DNA of 64,000 nucleotides from Brevundimonas intermedia (GTDB taxonomy: Bacteria > Pseudomonadota > Alphaproteobacteria > Caulobacterales > Caulobacteraceae): contig NZ_BSFD01000005.1 of NCBI RefSeq assembly GCF_027922165.1, positions 106,938 through 170,937 of the forward strand, read 5' to 3'. Shown here piece after piece: positions 54,268 through 63,062 of the stretch; the first letter of the stretch is position 1, and every line of letters starts with the position of its first letter. The notes beneath the pieces are model-generated. The model was not told the origin of the DNA and did not search any database. It saw only the letters and a program-made list of their open reading frames with translations. A program made the translations under genes and the position numbers.

Positions 54268-55248
54268 ATGGACGGCTTCATCCGCTTCATCACCGATCCG
54301 CAGAACCTGCTCAGCCTCGGCGTGGGCGTGCTGGTCTTCGCCACCGTCCTGACCCTGCTGTCGTCGATGACCGGCGGGGTCAAGCTGGACAAGCGGATGA
54401 AGGCGGTGTCCGAACGCCGCGACGAGCTGAAGCGTCGGTCGCGCGCCGCCATCCACACCGGCTCAGGCGGCCTGCGTCACACCGACGACGGCGGCTTCAA
54501 GAAGCGGGTCGTGGACCGGCTGAACCTGACCCAGCTGCTGGAGGATCCCAAGGTCGCCGACCAGATGGCCCAGGCCGGCTATCGCGGGCCGCGCCCTCTG
54601 ACCACCTTCTACTTCTTCCGCTTCGCCTCGCCCTTCCTCTTCCTGGTGGCCGCAGCCTTCTACATGTTCGTGATCAAGATCGTGGACTGGCCCACCATGC
54701 AGAAGATCACCGCCTGTATGGCCGCCGCCGTGGCCGGCTTCTATGCGCCCAACCTGTTCCTGCAGAACCGGATCACCAAGCGCCGCACCTCGATCATGCA
54801 GGCCTTTCCCGACGCCCTCGACCTGCTGCTGATCTGCGTCGAGGCGGGCATGTCGATCGAGGCGGCCATCGCCAAGGTCAGCCAGGAGATCGGCACATCC
54901 TCCATCGACCTGGCCGAGGAACTGTCCCTGTTGTCGGCCGAGCTGTCCTATCTGCCCGACCGTCGCATGGCCTATGAGAACCTGGGCAAGCGGACGAACC
55001 ATCCCGGCGTCAAATCCGTCGCCGTCGCCATGACCCAGGCCGAGACCTACGGCACGCCCCTGTCCTCGGCCTTGCGGGTCATGGCCAAGGAGAACCGCGA
55101 GCTGCGCCTGTCGGCTGCCGAGAAGAAGGCCTCGGCCCTGCCGGCCCAGCTGACGGTGCCGATGATCCTGTTCTTCCTGCCGGTTCTGTTCATCGTCATC
55201 CTGGGCCCGGCGATCCTGAACATCATGGACACCATGGCCAAGGGCTGA
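54268..55248 (+). CDS. tadC: Pilus assembly inner-membrane platform protein TadC
   Basis: Second T2SS F-domain protein, also 326 aa. It shows FPDALDLLLICVEAGMSIEAAIAKVSQEIG and SVAVAMTQAETYGTPLSSALRVMAKENRE, the family signature, with N- and C-terminal membrane helices. It closes the plus-strand tad operon; a 14-bp palindrome GGGCTGATCAGCCC (55242-55255) overlaps the stop codon. Confidence 0.92.
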   Translation: MDGFIRFITDPQNLLSLGVGVLVFATVLTLLSSMTGGVKLDKRMKAVSERRDELKRRSRAAIHTGSGGLRHTDDGGFKKRVVDRLNLTQLLEDPKVADQMAQAGYRGPRPLTTFYFFRFASPFLFLVAAAFYMFVIKIVDWPTMQKITACMAAAVAGFYAPNLFLQNRITKRRTSIMQAFPDALDLLLICVEAGMSIEAAIAKVSQEIGTSSIDLAEELSLLSAELSYLPDRRMAYENLGKRTNHPGVKSVAVAMTQAETYGTPLSSALRVMAKENRELRLSAAEKKASALPAQLTVPMILFFLPVLFIVILGPAILNIMDTMAKG

Positions 55249-55260
55249 TCAGCCCCTGGA

Positions 55261-55692
55261 TCAGGCTTCGGCCGCCGCCTTCAGCCGATCGACGATGTCC
55301 TGGTGCGCATCGCGCAGGGCGATCCGGTGCTTGTCGTGGAACAGCTCGCCCCTCAGGCCCGCGAACTTGTGCGCCGACGAAATGATGCAGCTGCCCTTTT
55401 CCAGCTCCTCGATGTCGATGTAGCGCAGGGTGCGGAACAGGAAGCCCCGGTTCTCGGTCCAGACCAGCCGTACATAGGGGCGCCAGTCGGCGATGCGGGC
55501 GGTCACGGCTCGTTCCGGCTGGCCCGGAAAGGCCTCGGTCAGGCCCAACTGGCCGCCGAAGGCGATGGCGCCCTCGACCCCCGTCTCATACGGATTCCAT
55601 TCGCTCCAGCGCGACAGGTCGCTGACCAGCTCCCAGATCCGGTCGGAGGTGGCCCGCACGCCGGCGCGTTTCTCGATCTTCGTGTCGTCCAT
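55261..55692 (-). CDS. SRPBCC (START-like) family protein
   Basis: Cytosolic protein of 143 aa with the polyketide-cyclase/dehydrase type fold: RVRATSDRIWELVSDLSRWSEWNPYETG-like opening, central strands PERAVTARIADWRPYVRLVW, and a C-terminal helix (FHDKHRIALRDAHQDIVDRLKAA). Ligand and function unknown. ATG 55692 is the natural domain start. Convergent with tadC. Confidence 0.85.
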   Translation of the reverse strand: MDDTKIEKRAGVRATSDRIWELVSDLSRWSEWNPYETGVEGAIAFGGQLGLTEAFPGQPERAVTARIADWRPYVRLVWTENRGFLFRTLRYIDIEELEKGSCIISSAHKFAGLRGELFHDKHRIALRDAHQDIVDRLKAAAEA

Positions 55693-55733
55693 GCCGCCGA
55701 TCTGGCACGACTGGGCGGCGGAAGAAAGACGTC

Positions 55734-56084
55734 TCAGTCCGGCGTGACCACCTTCAGCCGCCGTCCGTCGTCCAGCCCCAGTCGCGTCTTGACCTCGAAC
55801 AGGTCGGCGCCGGCCGGGATGATCAGCAGTTTCTTGGGATGGGCGGCGTTGACCGCCACCACCCCGCCCTTGGGGCAGATGTCGAAACAGTCGGTTCCCG
55901 CCACCGTCAGCGCGCCCTTGCGCCCCTTCTTGCCCTTCTTCAGGTGCAGATATTTCCGCAGGGCCTTCTTCAGCGTCAGGTCGCCGTCCGGCCCGAACCC
56001 GCCGTCCAGCTTCTTCGAACATTTGCGACACACCAGCACGACGTCGCGCCACTCGGTCGTCGTGCTCTTGATCGGCTTGGCCAT
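55734..56084 (-). CDS. 2Fe-2S ferredoxin-like thioredoxin-fold protein
   Basis: Small protein of 116 aa with cysteines in VLVCRKCSKKL and GTDCFDICPKGGVVAV. This is the arrangement of the thioredoxin-like 2Fe-2S ferredoxin group (predicted metal-binding proteins), although the Lys-rich segment YLHLKKGKKGRKG is unusual. ATG 56084 (MAKPIKST) is favoured. Cluster binding is inferred. Confidence 0.75.
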   Translation of the reverse strand: MAKPIKSTTTEWRDVVLVCRKCSKKLDGGFGPDGDLTLKKALRKYLHLKKGKKGRKGALTVAGTDCFDICPKGGVVAVNAAHPKKLLIIPAGADLFEVKTRLGLDDGRRLKVVTPD

Positions 56085-56171
56085 GATTCCAGTGTCGCCG
56101 AGCGATGGGCGTTGCACAAGCGGCCCCGGCGCCCCCATCCTGCGACGGTCACGATTTCACAGGATCTTCAC

Positions 56172-57473
56172 ATGCGCCGCCTGTTCGCCGTCTCCACCCT
56201 GACGCTGCTGCTCGCGGCAGGCGCCGCCCAGGCTCAGGTCGATGCGGCGACCGTGGACGCCGCCGTCCAGCGCGTGACGCCCCAGGTGGTCGACTGGCGC
56301 CGCGACTTCCACCAGCATCCCGAACTGGGCTTCGCCGAGACCCGCTCGGCCGCCGTCATCGCCGAGCATCTGCGGTCCCTGGGGCTGGAGGTCCGCACCG
56401 GCGTCGGCAAGACCGGCGTCATAGGCGTCCTGCACGGCGCCCGTCCCGGCCGGGTCGTGGCCCTGCGCGCCGACATGGACGCCCTGCCGGTGCAGGAGGC
56501 CACGGGCCTGGATTTCGCCTCCACCGCCACCGGAACCTATATGGGCAATACGGTGCCCGTGGCCCACGCCTGCGGCCACGATATGCACATGGCCATGTTG
56601 ATGGGCGCGGCCCAGGTCCTGGCCGGGATGAAGGATCAGATCGCCGGCACGGTGGTCTTCATCTTCCAGCCGGCGGAGGAGGGCGCCCCTCCCGGCGAAC
56701 CCAAGGGCGGGGCCGCCCTGATGATCGCCGAAGGCGCGCTGAACGATCCCAAGCCCGAGGCCATCTTCGGCCTGCACGTCGTGCCCGGCCGCCCGGGCAG
56801 CGTCTTCTACCGCCCCGAAGGCTTCATGGCCGCCTCCGACCGGGTCGATATCGTGCTGAAGGGCAAACAGACCCACGGCGCCTGGCCCTGGCGCGGCGTG
56901 GATGTGATCGCGGTGGCAGGTCAGGTGATCGAGACGGTCAACACCCTGACCGCCCGCACGGTCGATCCGACCACCACCCCGACGGTCTTCACCATCGCCA
57001 CCCTGAACGCCGGCGTCCGCTACAATATCATCCCCGACAGCGCGACCCTGTCGGGCACGCTTCGCACCTTCGACGTCGCCCAGCGCGACGCCCTGGTCGC
57101 CCGCGCCGAGACCGCCATCGACCACGTCGCCGCAGCTTACGGCGCCACCGCCGAGTTCGGCGTCAAACAGAACGCCGCCCTGGTCTTCAACGACCCCGGC
57201 CTGTCCGTCTGGCTGGCCCCGGTCCTGACCGAGGCGGCCGGCCCCGGCAACGTCAACCCCGCCACGCCCCCGACCACGGTGGCCGAGGACTTCAGCTATT
57301 TCCAGCAGGTTATCCCCGGCGTCTTCTACCACCTGGGCGCCAGCCCCGACGGCGTCGACCCATCCCAGTCCGCCCCCAACCATTCGCCGGAGTTCTCACC
57401 GAACGAGAAGGTGTTGCCGCTGGGCGTGAAGACGCATGTGCTGACCGCGCTGCGGTTCCTGGAGCGGAGTTAG
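56172..57473 (+). CDS. M20 family metallopeptidase/amidohydrolase, secreted
   Basis: Zinc amidohydrolase of 433 aa with a signal peptide (LFAVSTLTLLLAAGAAQAQ), so periplasmic. Motifs of the M20D/HipO type: RDFHQHPELGFAE, RADMDALPVQE, AHACGHDMHMAML (Zn/Cys site), FQPAEEGAPPGEPKGG, FGLHVVPG. Probably hydrolyses N-acyl amino acids or peptides. Divergent from the ferredoxin-like gene. Confidence 0.92.
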   Translation: MRRLFAVSTLTLLLAAGAAQAQVDAATVDAAVQRVTPQVVDWRRDFHQHPELGFAETRSAAVIAEHLRSLGLEVRTGVGKTGVIGVLHGARPGRVVALRADMDALPVQEATGLDFASTATGTYMGNTVPVAHACGHDMHMAMLMGAAQVLAGMKDQIAGTVVFIFQPAEEGAPPGEPKGGAALMIAEGALNDPKPEAIFGLHVVPGRPGSVFYRPEGFMAASDRVDIVLKGKQTHGAWPWRGVDVIAVAGQVIETVNTLTARTVDPTTTPTVFTIATLNAGVRYNIIPDSATLSGTLRTFDVAQRDALVARAETAIDHVAAAYGATAEFGVKQNAALVFNDPGLSVWLAPVLTEAAGPGNVNPATPPTTVAEDFSYFQQVIPGVFYHLGASPDGVDPSQSAPNHSPEFSPNEKVLPLGVKTHVLTALRFLERS

Positions 57474-57489
57474 GGGGCGCTCCCCGCCT

Positions 57490-57630
57490 GTCTCCTCCCC
57501 GCTTCGCGGGGAGGTGGCGCGGCGCTTCTTCAGCGCCGTGACGGAGGGGCTCTTGATCCGGATTCGGTGCGGCGGACAGACCCCGCCACCGCTTCGCGGT
57601 CCCCCTCCCCGCAGAGCGGGGAGGAGACAG
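57490..57630. repeat. Diverged family A-like repeat
   Basis: Inverted ends GTCTCCTCCCCGC and GCGGGGAGGAGAC. Inside, GCGGGGAGG-TGGCGCGGCG...GACGGAGGGGCTC opposes CCCCGCCACCGCTTCGCGG, the same layout as family A at 8224 but with different base composition of the stems. Lies between the M20 gene and the small lipoprotein. Confidence 0.7.
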
Positions 57631-57697
57631 TGGGCTCCCAACCTTCATATTCTGGATCGACCGTTGCGAGCCTTTGCGATCAAGGCGATGATTGGGG

Positions 57698-57988
57698 ATG
57701 AAACCTTGGCTCGTCGCCCTCCTCATGCTCTCGGGATGCACGGCGCACGCGCCGGATCAGAGACCTGACGGGCTCCATTTAGAGACCCGCCAGATCGAGC
57801 GCAGTTGCGGCGTCGCCGAGGGCTCGCTCCTGCATCCGACCAGCAGCGGCGACCTTGAGGTGTGGTCCACTGCGGGGGCGGATTTGGCCTATGCCAAGTT
57901 TGATTGCGTCTGGACTGCCGTTCAGAAGGCAGGGCTGAGCGAGCGGGGGATCAAGATCGTCCTGATAGGACAGGATGCGTCGCAATAG
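57698..57988 (+). CDS. Small lipoprotein, unknown function (96 aa)
   Basis: Lipoprotein signal MKPWLVALLMLSGCTAH; the mature part has two further cysteines (ERSCGVAEG and KFDCVWTAV) and ends KIVLIGQDASQ. No family recognised. ATG 57698 is preferred to a TTG six bases earlier. Followed by a long cytosine-rich, guanine-poor stretch. Confidence 0.62.
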   Translation: MKPWLVALLMLSGCTAHAPDQRPDGLHLETRQIERSCGVAEGSLLHPTSSGDLEVWSTAGADLAYAKFDCVWTAVQKAGLSERGIKIVLIGQDASQ

Positions 57989-57994
57989 GCCCTG

Positions 57995-58155
57995 AGCCCA
58001 TCTTCCCTATCCCAATTCCGCAACCAAACCTCCGTCTTTTCAACTCCCTACCGCCCGCAAACACCCCTCAACCCATCACGCCCCAAAACCGTGCGACACT
58101 CCTCGTCCGGTCTTTGACAACCCAATCCCCTACACCCCACGCCCCGACCTCGCCG
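57995..58155 (+). promoter_or_regulatory. C-rich, G-poor tract: candidate Rho-utilisation region
   Basis: About 150 bases in which C and A/T dominate and G is rare, for example CCCATCTTCCCTATCCC, AACACCCCTCAACCCATCAC, AACCCAATCCCCTACACCCC. On the plus-strand transcript this is the composition of a rut site for Rho. It follows the lipoprotein gene and precedes a hairpin, between convergent genes. Confidence 0.45.
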
Positions 58156-58172
58156 CGCGCGAAATAGACGAA

Positions 58173-58209
58173 AATAGACTCCATTTTTTTGCAGTGGATT
58201 GAGTCTATT
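58173..58209. terminator. Inverted repeat at the dapE/lipoprotein convergent end
   Basis: AATAGACTC (58173-58181) and GAGTCTATT (58201-58209), perfect 9-bp arms around a 19-nt loop containing seven Ts. It is the only AT-rich hairpin in this gap and lies 10 bp beyond the dapE stop. Confidence 0.5.
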
Positions 58210-58218
58210 CCCCCGGCC

Positions 58219-59406
58219 TTACAGCCGTTCGAACACCGTCTCGATCACCCGGCGATAGACCGCCGTCAGCGTCTCCAACTCCGCCGTCGGCACCCGTTCG
58301 TCGATCTGGTGCATGGTCTGGCCGACCAGGCCCAGTTCCAGCACTGGGCACAGGGCGCGGATGAAGCGGGCGTCGGAGGTGCCGCCGGTGGTCGAGGCCT
58401 CGGGCCGGCGGCCGGTGACGGCCTCGACCGCGTCCTGCACCGCCGCGACGAAGACGCCCGGCTCGGTCAGGAAGGCCTCGCCCGAACACAGATGCTCCAG
58501 GGTGATCTGCAGCCCGGTCTCGGCCTGCATGGCCCCGGCCTCGCGGTTCAGCCAGTCGATCAGGCCGTCGCCCGTATGGCTGGGGTTGAAGCGGATGTTC
58601 AGCCGCGCCCTCGCCTCGGCCGGGATGATGTTGGTCGCCGGATTGCCGATGTCGATGCTGGTGATCTCCAGGTTCGACGGCGGGAAACCCTCATAGCCGT
58701 CGTCCAGCACATGGTCGTTCAGCCGGCTCATCAGCTTGGCGATCACCGGGGCCGGATTGGCCGCCCGTTCGGGATAGGCGACGTGGCCCTGTTTGCCCGT
58801 GACCGTGATCCAGGTGTTCAGCGAGCCGCGCCGCCCGACCTTGATCATGTCGCCCAGCTGTTGCGACGACGAGGGTTCGCCCACCACGCAGGCGTCGATC
58901 ACCTCGCCCTCGGCCGCCAGGGTCTCGACCACCCGTTTGGTGCCGTGAAGCGCCGGGCCTTCCTCGTCCCCGGTGATCAGGAAGGAGAGGGAGCCTTCGA
59001 CCTCTCCCTCGGCGATGACCTGGGACACGGCGGCGACCCAGGCGGCGATCCCGCCCTTCATGTCCACCGCGCCCCGGCCATACAGCAGGCCGTCCTTGAC
59101 CTCGGCGGTGAAGGGTTGCGACGACCACTGCTCGGACGGCCCGGTCGGCACCACGTCCGTATGGCCGGCGAAGCATAGGTTGGGCGAGGCGGTTCCGCGC
59201 CGCGCATACAGGTTCTCGATCCGCGCATGGACCCCTTCGCCTCCCGGCCCTTCGAAGGCCAGCCGGCGGCAGGTGAAGCCCAGGGCCGTCAGATGCCGTT
59301 CCAGCACATCCATCGCCCCCTCGTCGGCGGGGGTGACGGACGGAATACGGATCAGGTCGCGGGTCAGTTCGACAGGATCGATCACAGGAGTTGATGCGCG
59401 GCTCAT
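58219..59406 (-). CDS. dapE: Succinyl-diaminopimelate desuccinylase
   Basis: Zinc M20 enzyme of lysine/diaminopimelate synthesis cleaving N-succinyl-LL-DAP. The product of 395 aa shows LIRIPSVTPADEGAMD, CFAGHTDVVPTG, YGRGAVDMKGGIAAW, LITGDEEGPALHGTK, EPSSSQQLGD and the C-terminal STTGGTSDARFIR. No signal peptide. ATG 59406 (MSRASTPVID) is used; another ATG lies seven codons upstream. Confidence 0.95.
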   Translation of the reverse strand: MSRASTPVIDPVELTRDLIRIPSVTPADEGAMDVLERHLTALGFTCRRLAFEGPGGEGVHARIENLYARRGTASPNLCFAGHTDVVPTGPSEQWSSQPFTAEVKDGLLYGRGAVDMKGGIAAWVAAVSQVIAEGEVEGSLSFLITGDEEGPALHGTKRVVETLAAEGEVIDACVVGEPSSSQQLGDMIKVGRRGSLNTWITVTGKQGHVAYPERAANPAPVIAKLMSRLNDHVLDDGYEGFPPSNLEITSIDIGNPATNIIPAEARARLNIRFNPSHTGDGLIDWLNREAGAMQAETGLQITLEHLCSGEAFLTEPGVFVAAVQDAVEAVTGRRPEASTTGGTSDARFIRALCPVLELGLVGQTMHQIDERVPTAELETLTAVYRRVIETVFERL

Positions 59407-59448
59407 GCGGCTATGCTTTACGGACATCGCGTCACGGCGAGAAGTCCC

Positions 59449-59925
59449 ATGCCCAAGATCGACATCGACAGCGCGCCCCGGGGCGACGGCACGACCTATC
59501 CGGACGAATTCGCCGGCCCCTGTCTGTCGCGGCGCCGCTGGAAGCTGGGCGATGCGGCGGGCCTCAGCCAGTTCGGCGTCAACCTGCTGCGCCTGCCCGC
59601 CGGCGCCTGGTCCAGCCAGCGTCACTGGCACGAAGCCGAGGACGAGTTCGTCATGGTGGTCGAGGGCGAGGTCGTCCTGATCGAGGACGACGGCGAGACG
59701 GTGCTGCGCGCCGGCGACTGCGCCGGCTTCAAGGCCGGCGTCCCGAACGGCCACAGGATCGAGAACCGATCCGGCCATGAGGCGGTTCTGCTCGAGGTCG
59801 GCACGCGCAGCCCGACCGTGACGGCCTGCGACTACCCCGACATCGACATGGTCCTGCCTGCGGGCGCGGACCGCTACTTCCACCGCGACGGTTCGCCCTA
59901 TCCGAAACAGCCCAGACGCACGTGA
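59449..59925 (+). CDS. Cupin domain protein
   Basis: Protein of 158 aa with a single cupin barrel: RHWHEAEDEFVMVVEGEVVLIEDDGE (metal-binding His-His-Glu motif 1) and RAGDCAGFKAGVPNGHRIENRSG (motif 2 with His). The C-terminus TACDYPDIDMVLP ... YFHRDGSPYP is typical of a group of sugar- or sensor-like cupins. Its stop overlaps the next gene start (GTGA). Divergent from dapE. Confidence 0.87.
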   Translation: MPKIDIDSAPRGDGTTYPDEFAGPCLSRRRWKLGDAAGLSQFGVNLLRLPAGAWSSQRHWHEAEDEFVMVVEGEVVLIEDDGETVLRAGDCAGFKAGVPNGHRIENRSGHEAVLLEVGTRSPTVTACDYPDIDMVLPAGADRYFHRDGSPYPKQPRRT

Positions 59926-61187
59926 CCTCAGACTCTACCGACACCGCCCCTGCCGAAGGCCCTTCCAGTCCCTGGGGCATCCGCGACTTCCGCCTGCTGT
60001 GGTTCGGCCGCGTGGTCGCCGTGCTGGCGATCCAGATCCAGTCCTCGGCCCTGTTATGGCAGGTCTATGAGATCGCCCGGCGCGACCATCCGATTGAGCA
60101 GGCCAGCCTGTATCTGGGCCTGGTCGGCCTGTGTCAGTTCCTGCCGCTGCTGGCCTTCACCCTGCCGGCCGGGGCCATGGCCGACCGGCGCGATCGCAAG
60201 CGCACGGTGTGGATCTCCATCCTGGTCGAGGCGACCTGCGCCGGTTCCTTCCTAGCCATGGCCCTGCACGGGGCGCCGCCCCTGTGGGGGCTGCTGGCGG
60301 TCGCGGCCCTGTTCGGGGCGGCGCGCGCCTTCCTGGCGCCGGCCAGCCAGGCCTTCCTGCCGATGGTGGTGGGGCGCAAGGCCCTGCCGCCCGCCATCGC
60401 GGCCCAGTCCATCGCCTTCCAGACCGGCGCCATCGCCGGCCCGGCCCTGGGCGGGGTGATCGTCGGGGTCAATGTGCCCCTGGCCTATGCGGTGTCGCTG
60501 GGCATGTTCCTGCTGGCGGTCGCCGCCTTCATCCTGATCCGCACCAGCGGCAAGCCGGCGCCCCAGGCCAATCCCCTGTCGCCCATCGACTCGGTCAAGG
60601 AGGGGCTAGCCTATGTGTGGCAGACCAAGATCGTCCTGGGCGCCATATCCCTGGACCTTATCGTGGTCCTGTTCGCCGGCGTGGCCCTGCTGACGCCGAT
60701 CTTCGCGCGCGACATCCTGCATGTCGGCCCCCAGGGGTTCGGCCTGTTGCGGGCGTCGTTCGGGGTCGGCGCCATGGCGGTGGCCATCTATCTGAGCCGT
60801 TACCCCATCGTGCGGCACGGCGGCCGGTGGATGTTCGCGGCCGTGGCGGTGTTCGGCCTGTGCACCCTGACCTTCGGTCTGTCCAAGATCGTCTGGCTCA
60901 GCGCCCTGGCCCTGCTGATCGGCGGCGGTGCGGACATGATCAGCGTCAACATCCGCCAGACCCTGATCCAACTGGCCACGCCCGACCATATGCGCGGCCG
61001 GGTGTCGTCGGTCTCCATGCTGTTCATCGGCGCCTCGAACGAACTGGGCGAGGCCTATTCCGGTGTCATGGTCCGGCTGCTGGGCGCGGTCGGGGCGGCG
61101 GTGTTCGGCGGCTTCGGCGCGCTGGCGGCCACCGGCGCCTGGTCGGCGATGTTCCCCGGGCTGAGGAAGGCCGACAAGCTGACGTGA
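59922..61187 (+). CDS. MFS transporter (EntS/MFS_3-like)
   Basis: Exporter-like MFS protein of 421 aa with about 12 helices: FRLLWFGRVVAVLAIQIQSSALLWQVYEI at the first helix, GAMADRRDRKRTVW (motif A) and GRVSSVSMLFIGASNELGEAYSGVMVRLLG near the end. This resembles the enterobactin exporter/MFS_3 family. GTG start at 59922 overlaps the cupin stop, so both are co-translated. Substrate unknown. Confidence 0.9.
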   Translation: MTSDSTDTAPAEGPSSPWGIRDFRLLWFGRVVAVLAIQIQSSALLWQVYEIARRDHPIEQASLYLGLVGLCQFLPLLAFTLPAGAMADRRDRKRTVWISILVEATCAGSFLAMALHGAPPLWGLLAVAALFGAARAFLAPASQAFLPMVVGRKALPPAIAAQSIAFQTGAIAGPALGGVIVGVNVPLAYAVSLGMFLLAVAAFILIRTSGKPAPQANPLSPIDSVKEGLAYVWQTKIVLGAISLDLIVVLFAGVALLTPIFARDILHVGPQGFGLLRASFGVGAMAVAIYLSRYPIVRHGGRWMFAAVAVFGLCTLTFGLSKIVWLSALALLIGGGADMISVNIRQTLIQLATPDHMRGRVSSVSMLFIGASNELGEAYSGVMVRLLGAVGAAVFGGFGALAATGAWSAMFPGLRKADKLT

Positions 61188-61196
61188 GGTCTCCGT

Positions 61197-61362
61197 CTCT
61201 CCCTCCCCCTGCGGGGGAGGGGCGTCGCGTAGCGACGGGGTGGGGGCGGCCAGGCGACGACGCACGGACTTGATCGGGCGAGGTCTGCGACGCGTCGCCC
61301 GGCCCGCCCCACCCGGCTTCGCCTGCGGCTCAGCCCCCCTCCCCCTGCGGGGGAGGGAGAGG
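61197..61362. repeat. Dispersed G/C-rich repeat, family A copy 3
   Basis: CTCTCCCTCCCCCTGCGGGG...GTCGCGTAGCGACGGGGTGG at the left and GCCCCACCCGGCTTCGCC ... CCCTCCCCCTGCGGGGGAGG at the right, the same as the copies at 8224 and 24434. Fills the gap between the convergent MFS and dCTP deaminase genes. Confidence 0.87.
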
Positions 61363-61370
61363 TTTGTGCC

Positions 61371-62396
61371 TCACCACACCCTGAAATGCTTCGACAGTTT
61401 CAGGCCCTGGTTCTGATAGTGGCTGCCGCTTTCGCCATACAGGCGGCTGGGGCGTTCGGTCAGGGGCTCGTAGACCAGGCGGGCGACGATCTGGCCGTGT
61501 TCCAGCAGGAAGGGCGTGTCGTGGGTGCGGACCTCCAGCACCCCCTTGGAGCCGGCGCCGTGCGCCTCGTCCGTGCCGAAGCCGGGGTCGAAGAAGCCGG
61601 CGTAGTGGACGCGGAACTCGCCCACCGACGGGTCGATGGGGGTCATCTCTGCGGCCTGATCGACCGGGATCTCGACATCGTCGGACGAGGCCAGGATGTA
61701 GAACTCGCCCGGATCCAGCAGCAGTTCGCCGCGCCGCAGGGTCAGCGGCTCCCAGAAGTCGCGCGGGTCATGGCCGTCGATATGGTCCAGGTCGACCACC
61801 CCGGCGTGGCGGCGGCCCCGGAAGCCGACGATGTCGCCGCCTTGCAGATCGACGCCGACCGAGCGGGTCTCCAGCTTGGGCGGATCGCCGGCCTTGAGGC
61901 GCAGTTGGTTCAACCGGGTGCCGGGACGGACCAGGATCGAGAAGGTCTGGGGCGCGACCTCCATATAGAGCGGCCCGTCATAGCCCTCGGCCACATCGTC
62001 GAAACTGGCGCCCTGGTCGGTCAGCAGGCGTACGAAGACATCCACCCGCCCGGTCGAGCTTTTCGGATTGGCGCGGGCGATCAGGCCTTGGGGCAGTTTG
62101 AGCCGCTCCTGAAGGCGCACGATATAGACGCAGCCCTTTTCCAGCACGACCCCGGCGTCGGTGATCTCGATGGCGTGCATGGCCACATCGGCGATGCGCT
62201 CCTCGACCTTGCGACGACCGGGCAGGAAGGAGGCGCGGACCCGCCAGGCCTGGTCCGACAGGCGCAGGTCCAGGCTGGCCGGCTGGACCTGGTCGTGATC
62301 GAACGAGGTGTCCGACGTGATGGCGCCCGTGGCGATCAACGTCTCGATGGACTGGGCGGGCAGGATGCCGGGACGGGGCGCTTGGAAGGAGCTCAT
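61371..62396 (-). CDS. dcd: 2'-deoxycytidine 5'-triphosphate deaminase, double-domain form
   Basis: Enzyme of dUTP/dTTP synthesis deaminating dCTP. At 341 aa it is nearly twice the E. coli length (193 aa). The N-terminal half has QVQPASLDLRLSDQAWRVRASFLPG and the trimeric dUTPase-like fold; ARANPKSSTGRVDVFVRLL is the phosphate/active-site loop. A second, similar module follows (DLQGGDIVGFRGRRHAGVVDLD ... DPGEFYILASSDDVEIP ... FFDPGFG). This two-module type is usual in alphaproteobacteria. Confidence 0.93.
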   Translation of the reverse strand: MSSFQAPRPGILPAQSIETLIATGAITSDTSFDHDQVQPASLDLRLSDQAWRVRASFLPGRRKVEERIADVAMHAIEITDAGVVLEKGCVYIVRLQERLKLPQGLIARANPKSSTGRVDVFVRLLTDQGASFDDVAEGYDGPLYMEVAPQTFSILVRPGTRLNQLRLKAGDPPKLETRSVGVDLQGGDIVGFRGRRHAGVVDLDHIDGHDPRDFWEPLTLRRGELLLDPGEFYILASSDDVEIPVDQAAEMTPIDPSVGEFRVHYAGFFDPGFGTDEAHGAGSKGVLEVRTHDTPFLLEHGQIVARLVYEPLTERPSRLYGESGSHYQNQGLKLSKHFRVW

Positions 62397-62477
62397 GGCG
62401 TCTGTCTCACACGGTTTTCACGACTTGTCGCCAAGTCGCGCTTGCAGCCCGCGCGCGGCGGGGCGAGCATATAGCCC

Positions 62478-62885
62478 ATGCACGATGGTCCTGCCTATAC
62501 CGCCGAATCGAACGGCATCCTGATCCGGGTCCGGCCCTCCTATCTGGCGGGCCAGTCCGATCCCGACGAAGGCCGCTGGGTCTGGGCCTATCAGATCGAG
62601 ATTGTGAACCTGAGCGGATCGACGGTGCAGCTGATGGCCCGCCGCTGGACCATCACCGACGGCCACGGCCATGTTGAAGAGGTGCGCGGCCCCGGCGTGG
62701 TCGGCGAACAGCCGGTGATCGAACCGGGCGGCAGCTACGCCTACGCCTCGGGCTGTCCGCTGAGCACCGACAGCGGGTCGATGGTGGGCGCCTATTATAT
62801 GACGGATGCGGACGGCCGCAGTTTCGAGGCGGAGATTCCGGCCTTCTCGCTGGACACGCCCGATGCGCGGCGGGTGCTGAACTGA
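62478..62885 (+). CDS. apaG: ApaG protein
   Basis: ApaG domain protein of 135 aa (immunoglobulin-like fold) associated with Co/Mg homeostasis. Typical strands: [102 protein letters not shown]. Its length is normal. Followed by two strong hairpins. Confidence 0.95.
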   Translation: MHDGPAYTAESNGILIRVRPSYLAGQSDPDEGRWVWAYQIEIVNLSGSTVQLMARRWTITDGHGHVEEVRGPGVVGEQPVIEPGGSYAYASGCPLSTDSGSMVGAYYMTDADGRSFEAEIPAFSLDTPDARRVLN

Positions 62886-62898
62886 TCGAAAAGCGGAT

Positions 62899-62972
62899 GG
62901 GGCTGCGTCAACCCGGATGAACCGCAGCCCCGCCCCCTTGAGTCTCGCCGGCCGCTTGCGCAGGCCGGCGAG
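62899..62972. terminator. Two terminator hairpins between apaG and gcrA
   Basis: GGGGCTGCG/CGCAGCCCC (62899-62931) and CTCGCCGGCC/GGCCGGCGAG (62944-62972) are perfect stems. They serve the convergent ends of apaG and gcrA; no long T-run, but CCCCCTT follows the first. Confidence 0.65.
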
Positions 62973-63062
62973 GGGGAAGTCGGCTCCCTAAAGAGCATCT
63001 GTGACGCGGGGATGACCCGCGCGAGGCGCCGCGCTCAAGTAGCGCGAAGCGCGATAGCGCCC

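Noticed and set aside
59407..59883. Extended dapE frame reading upstream across the cupin gene
   Set aside because: The dapE family starts near MSRASTPVID, and the extension is antisense to a clear cupin gene; no fusion.
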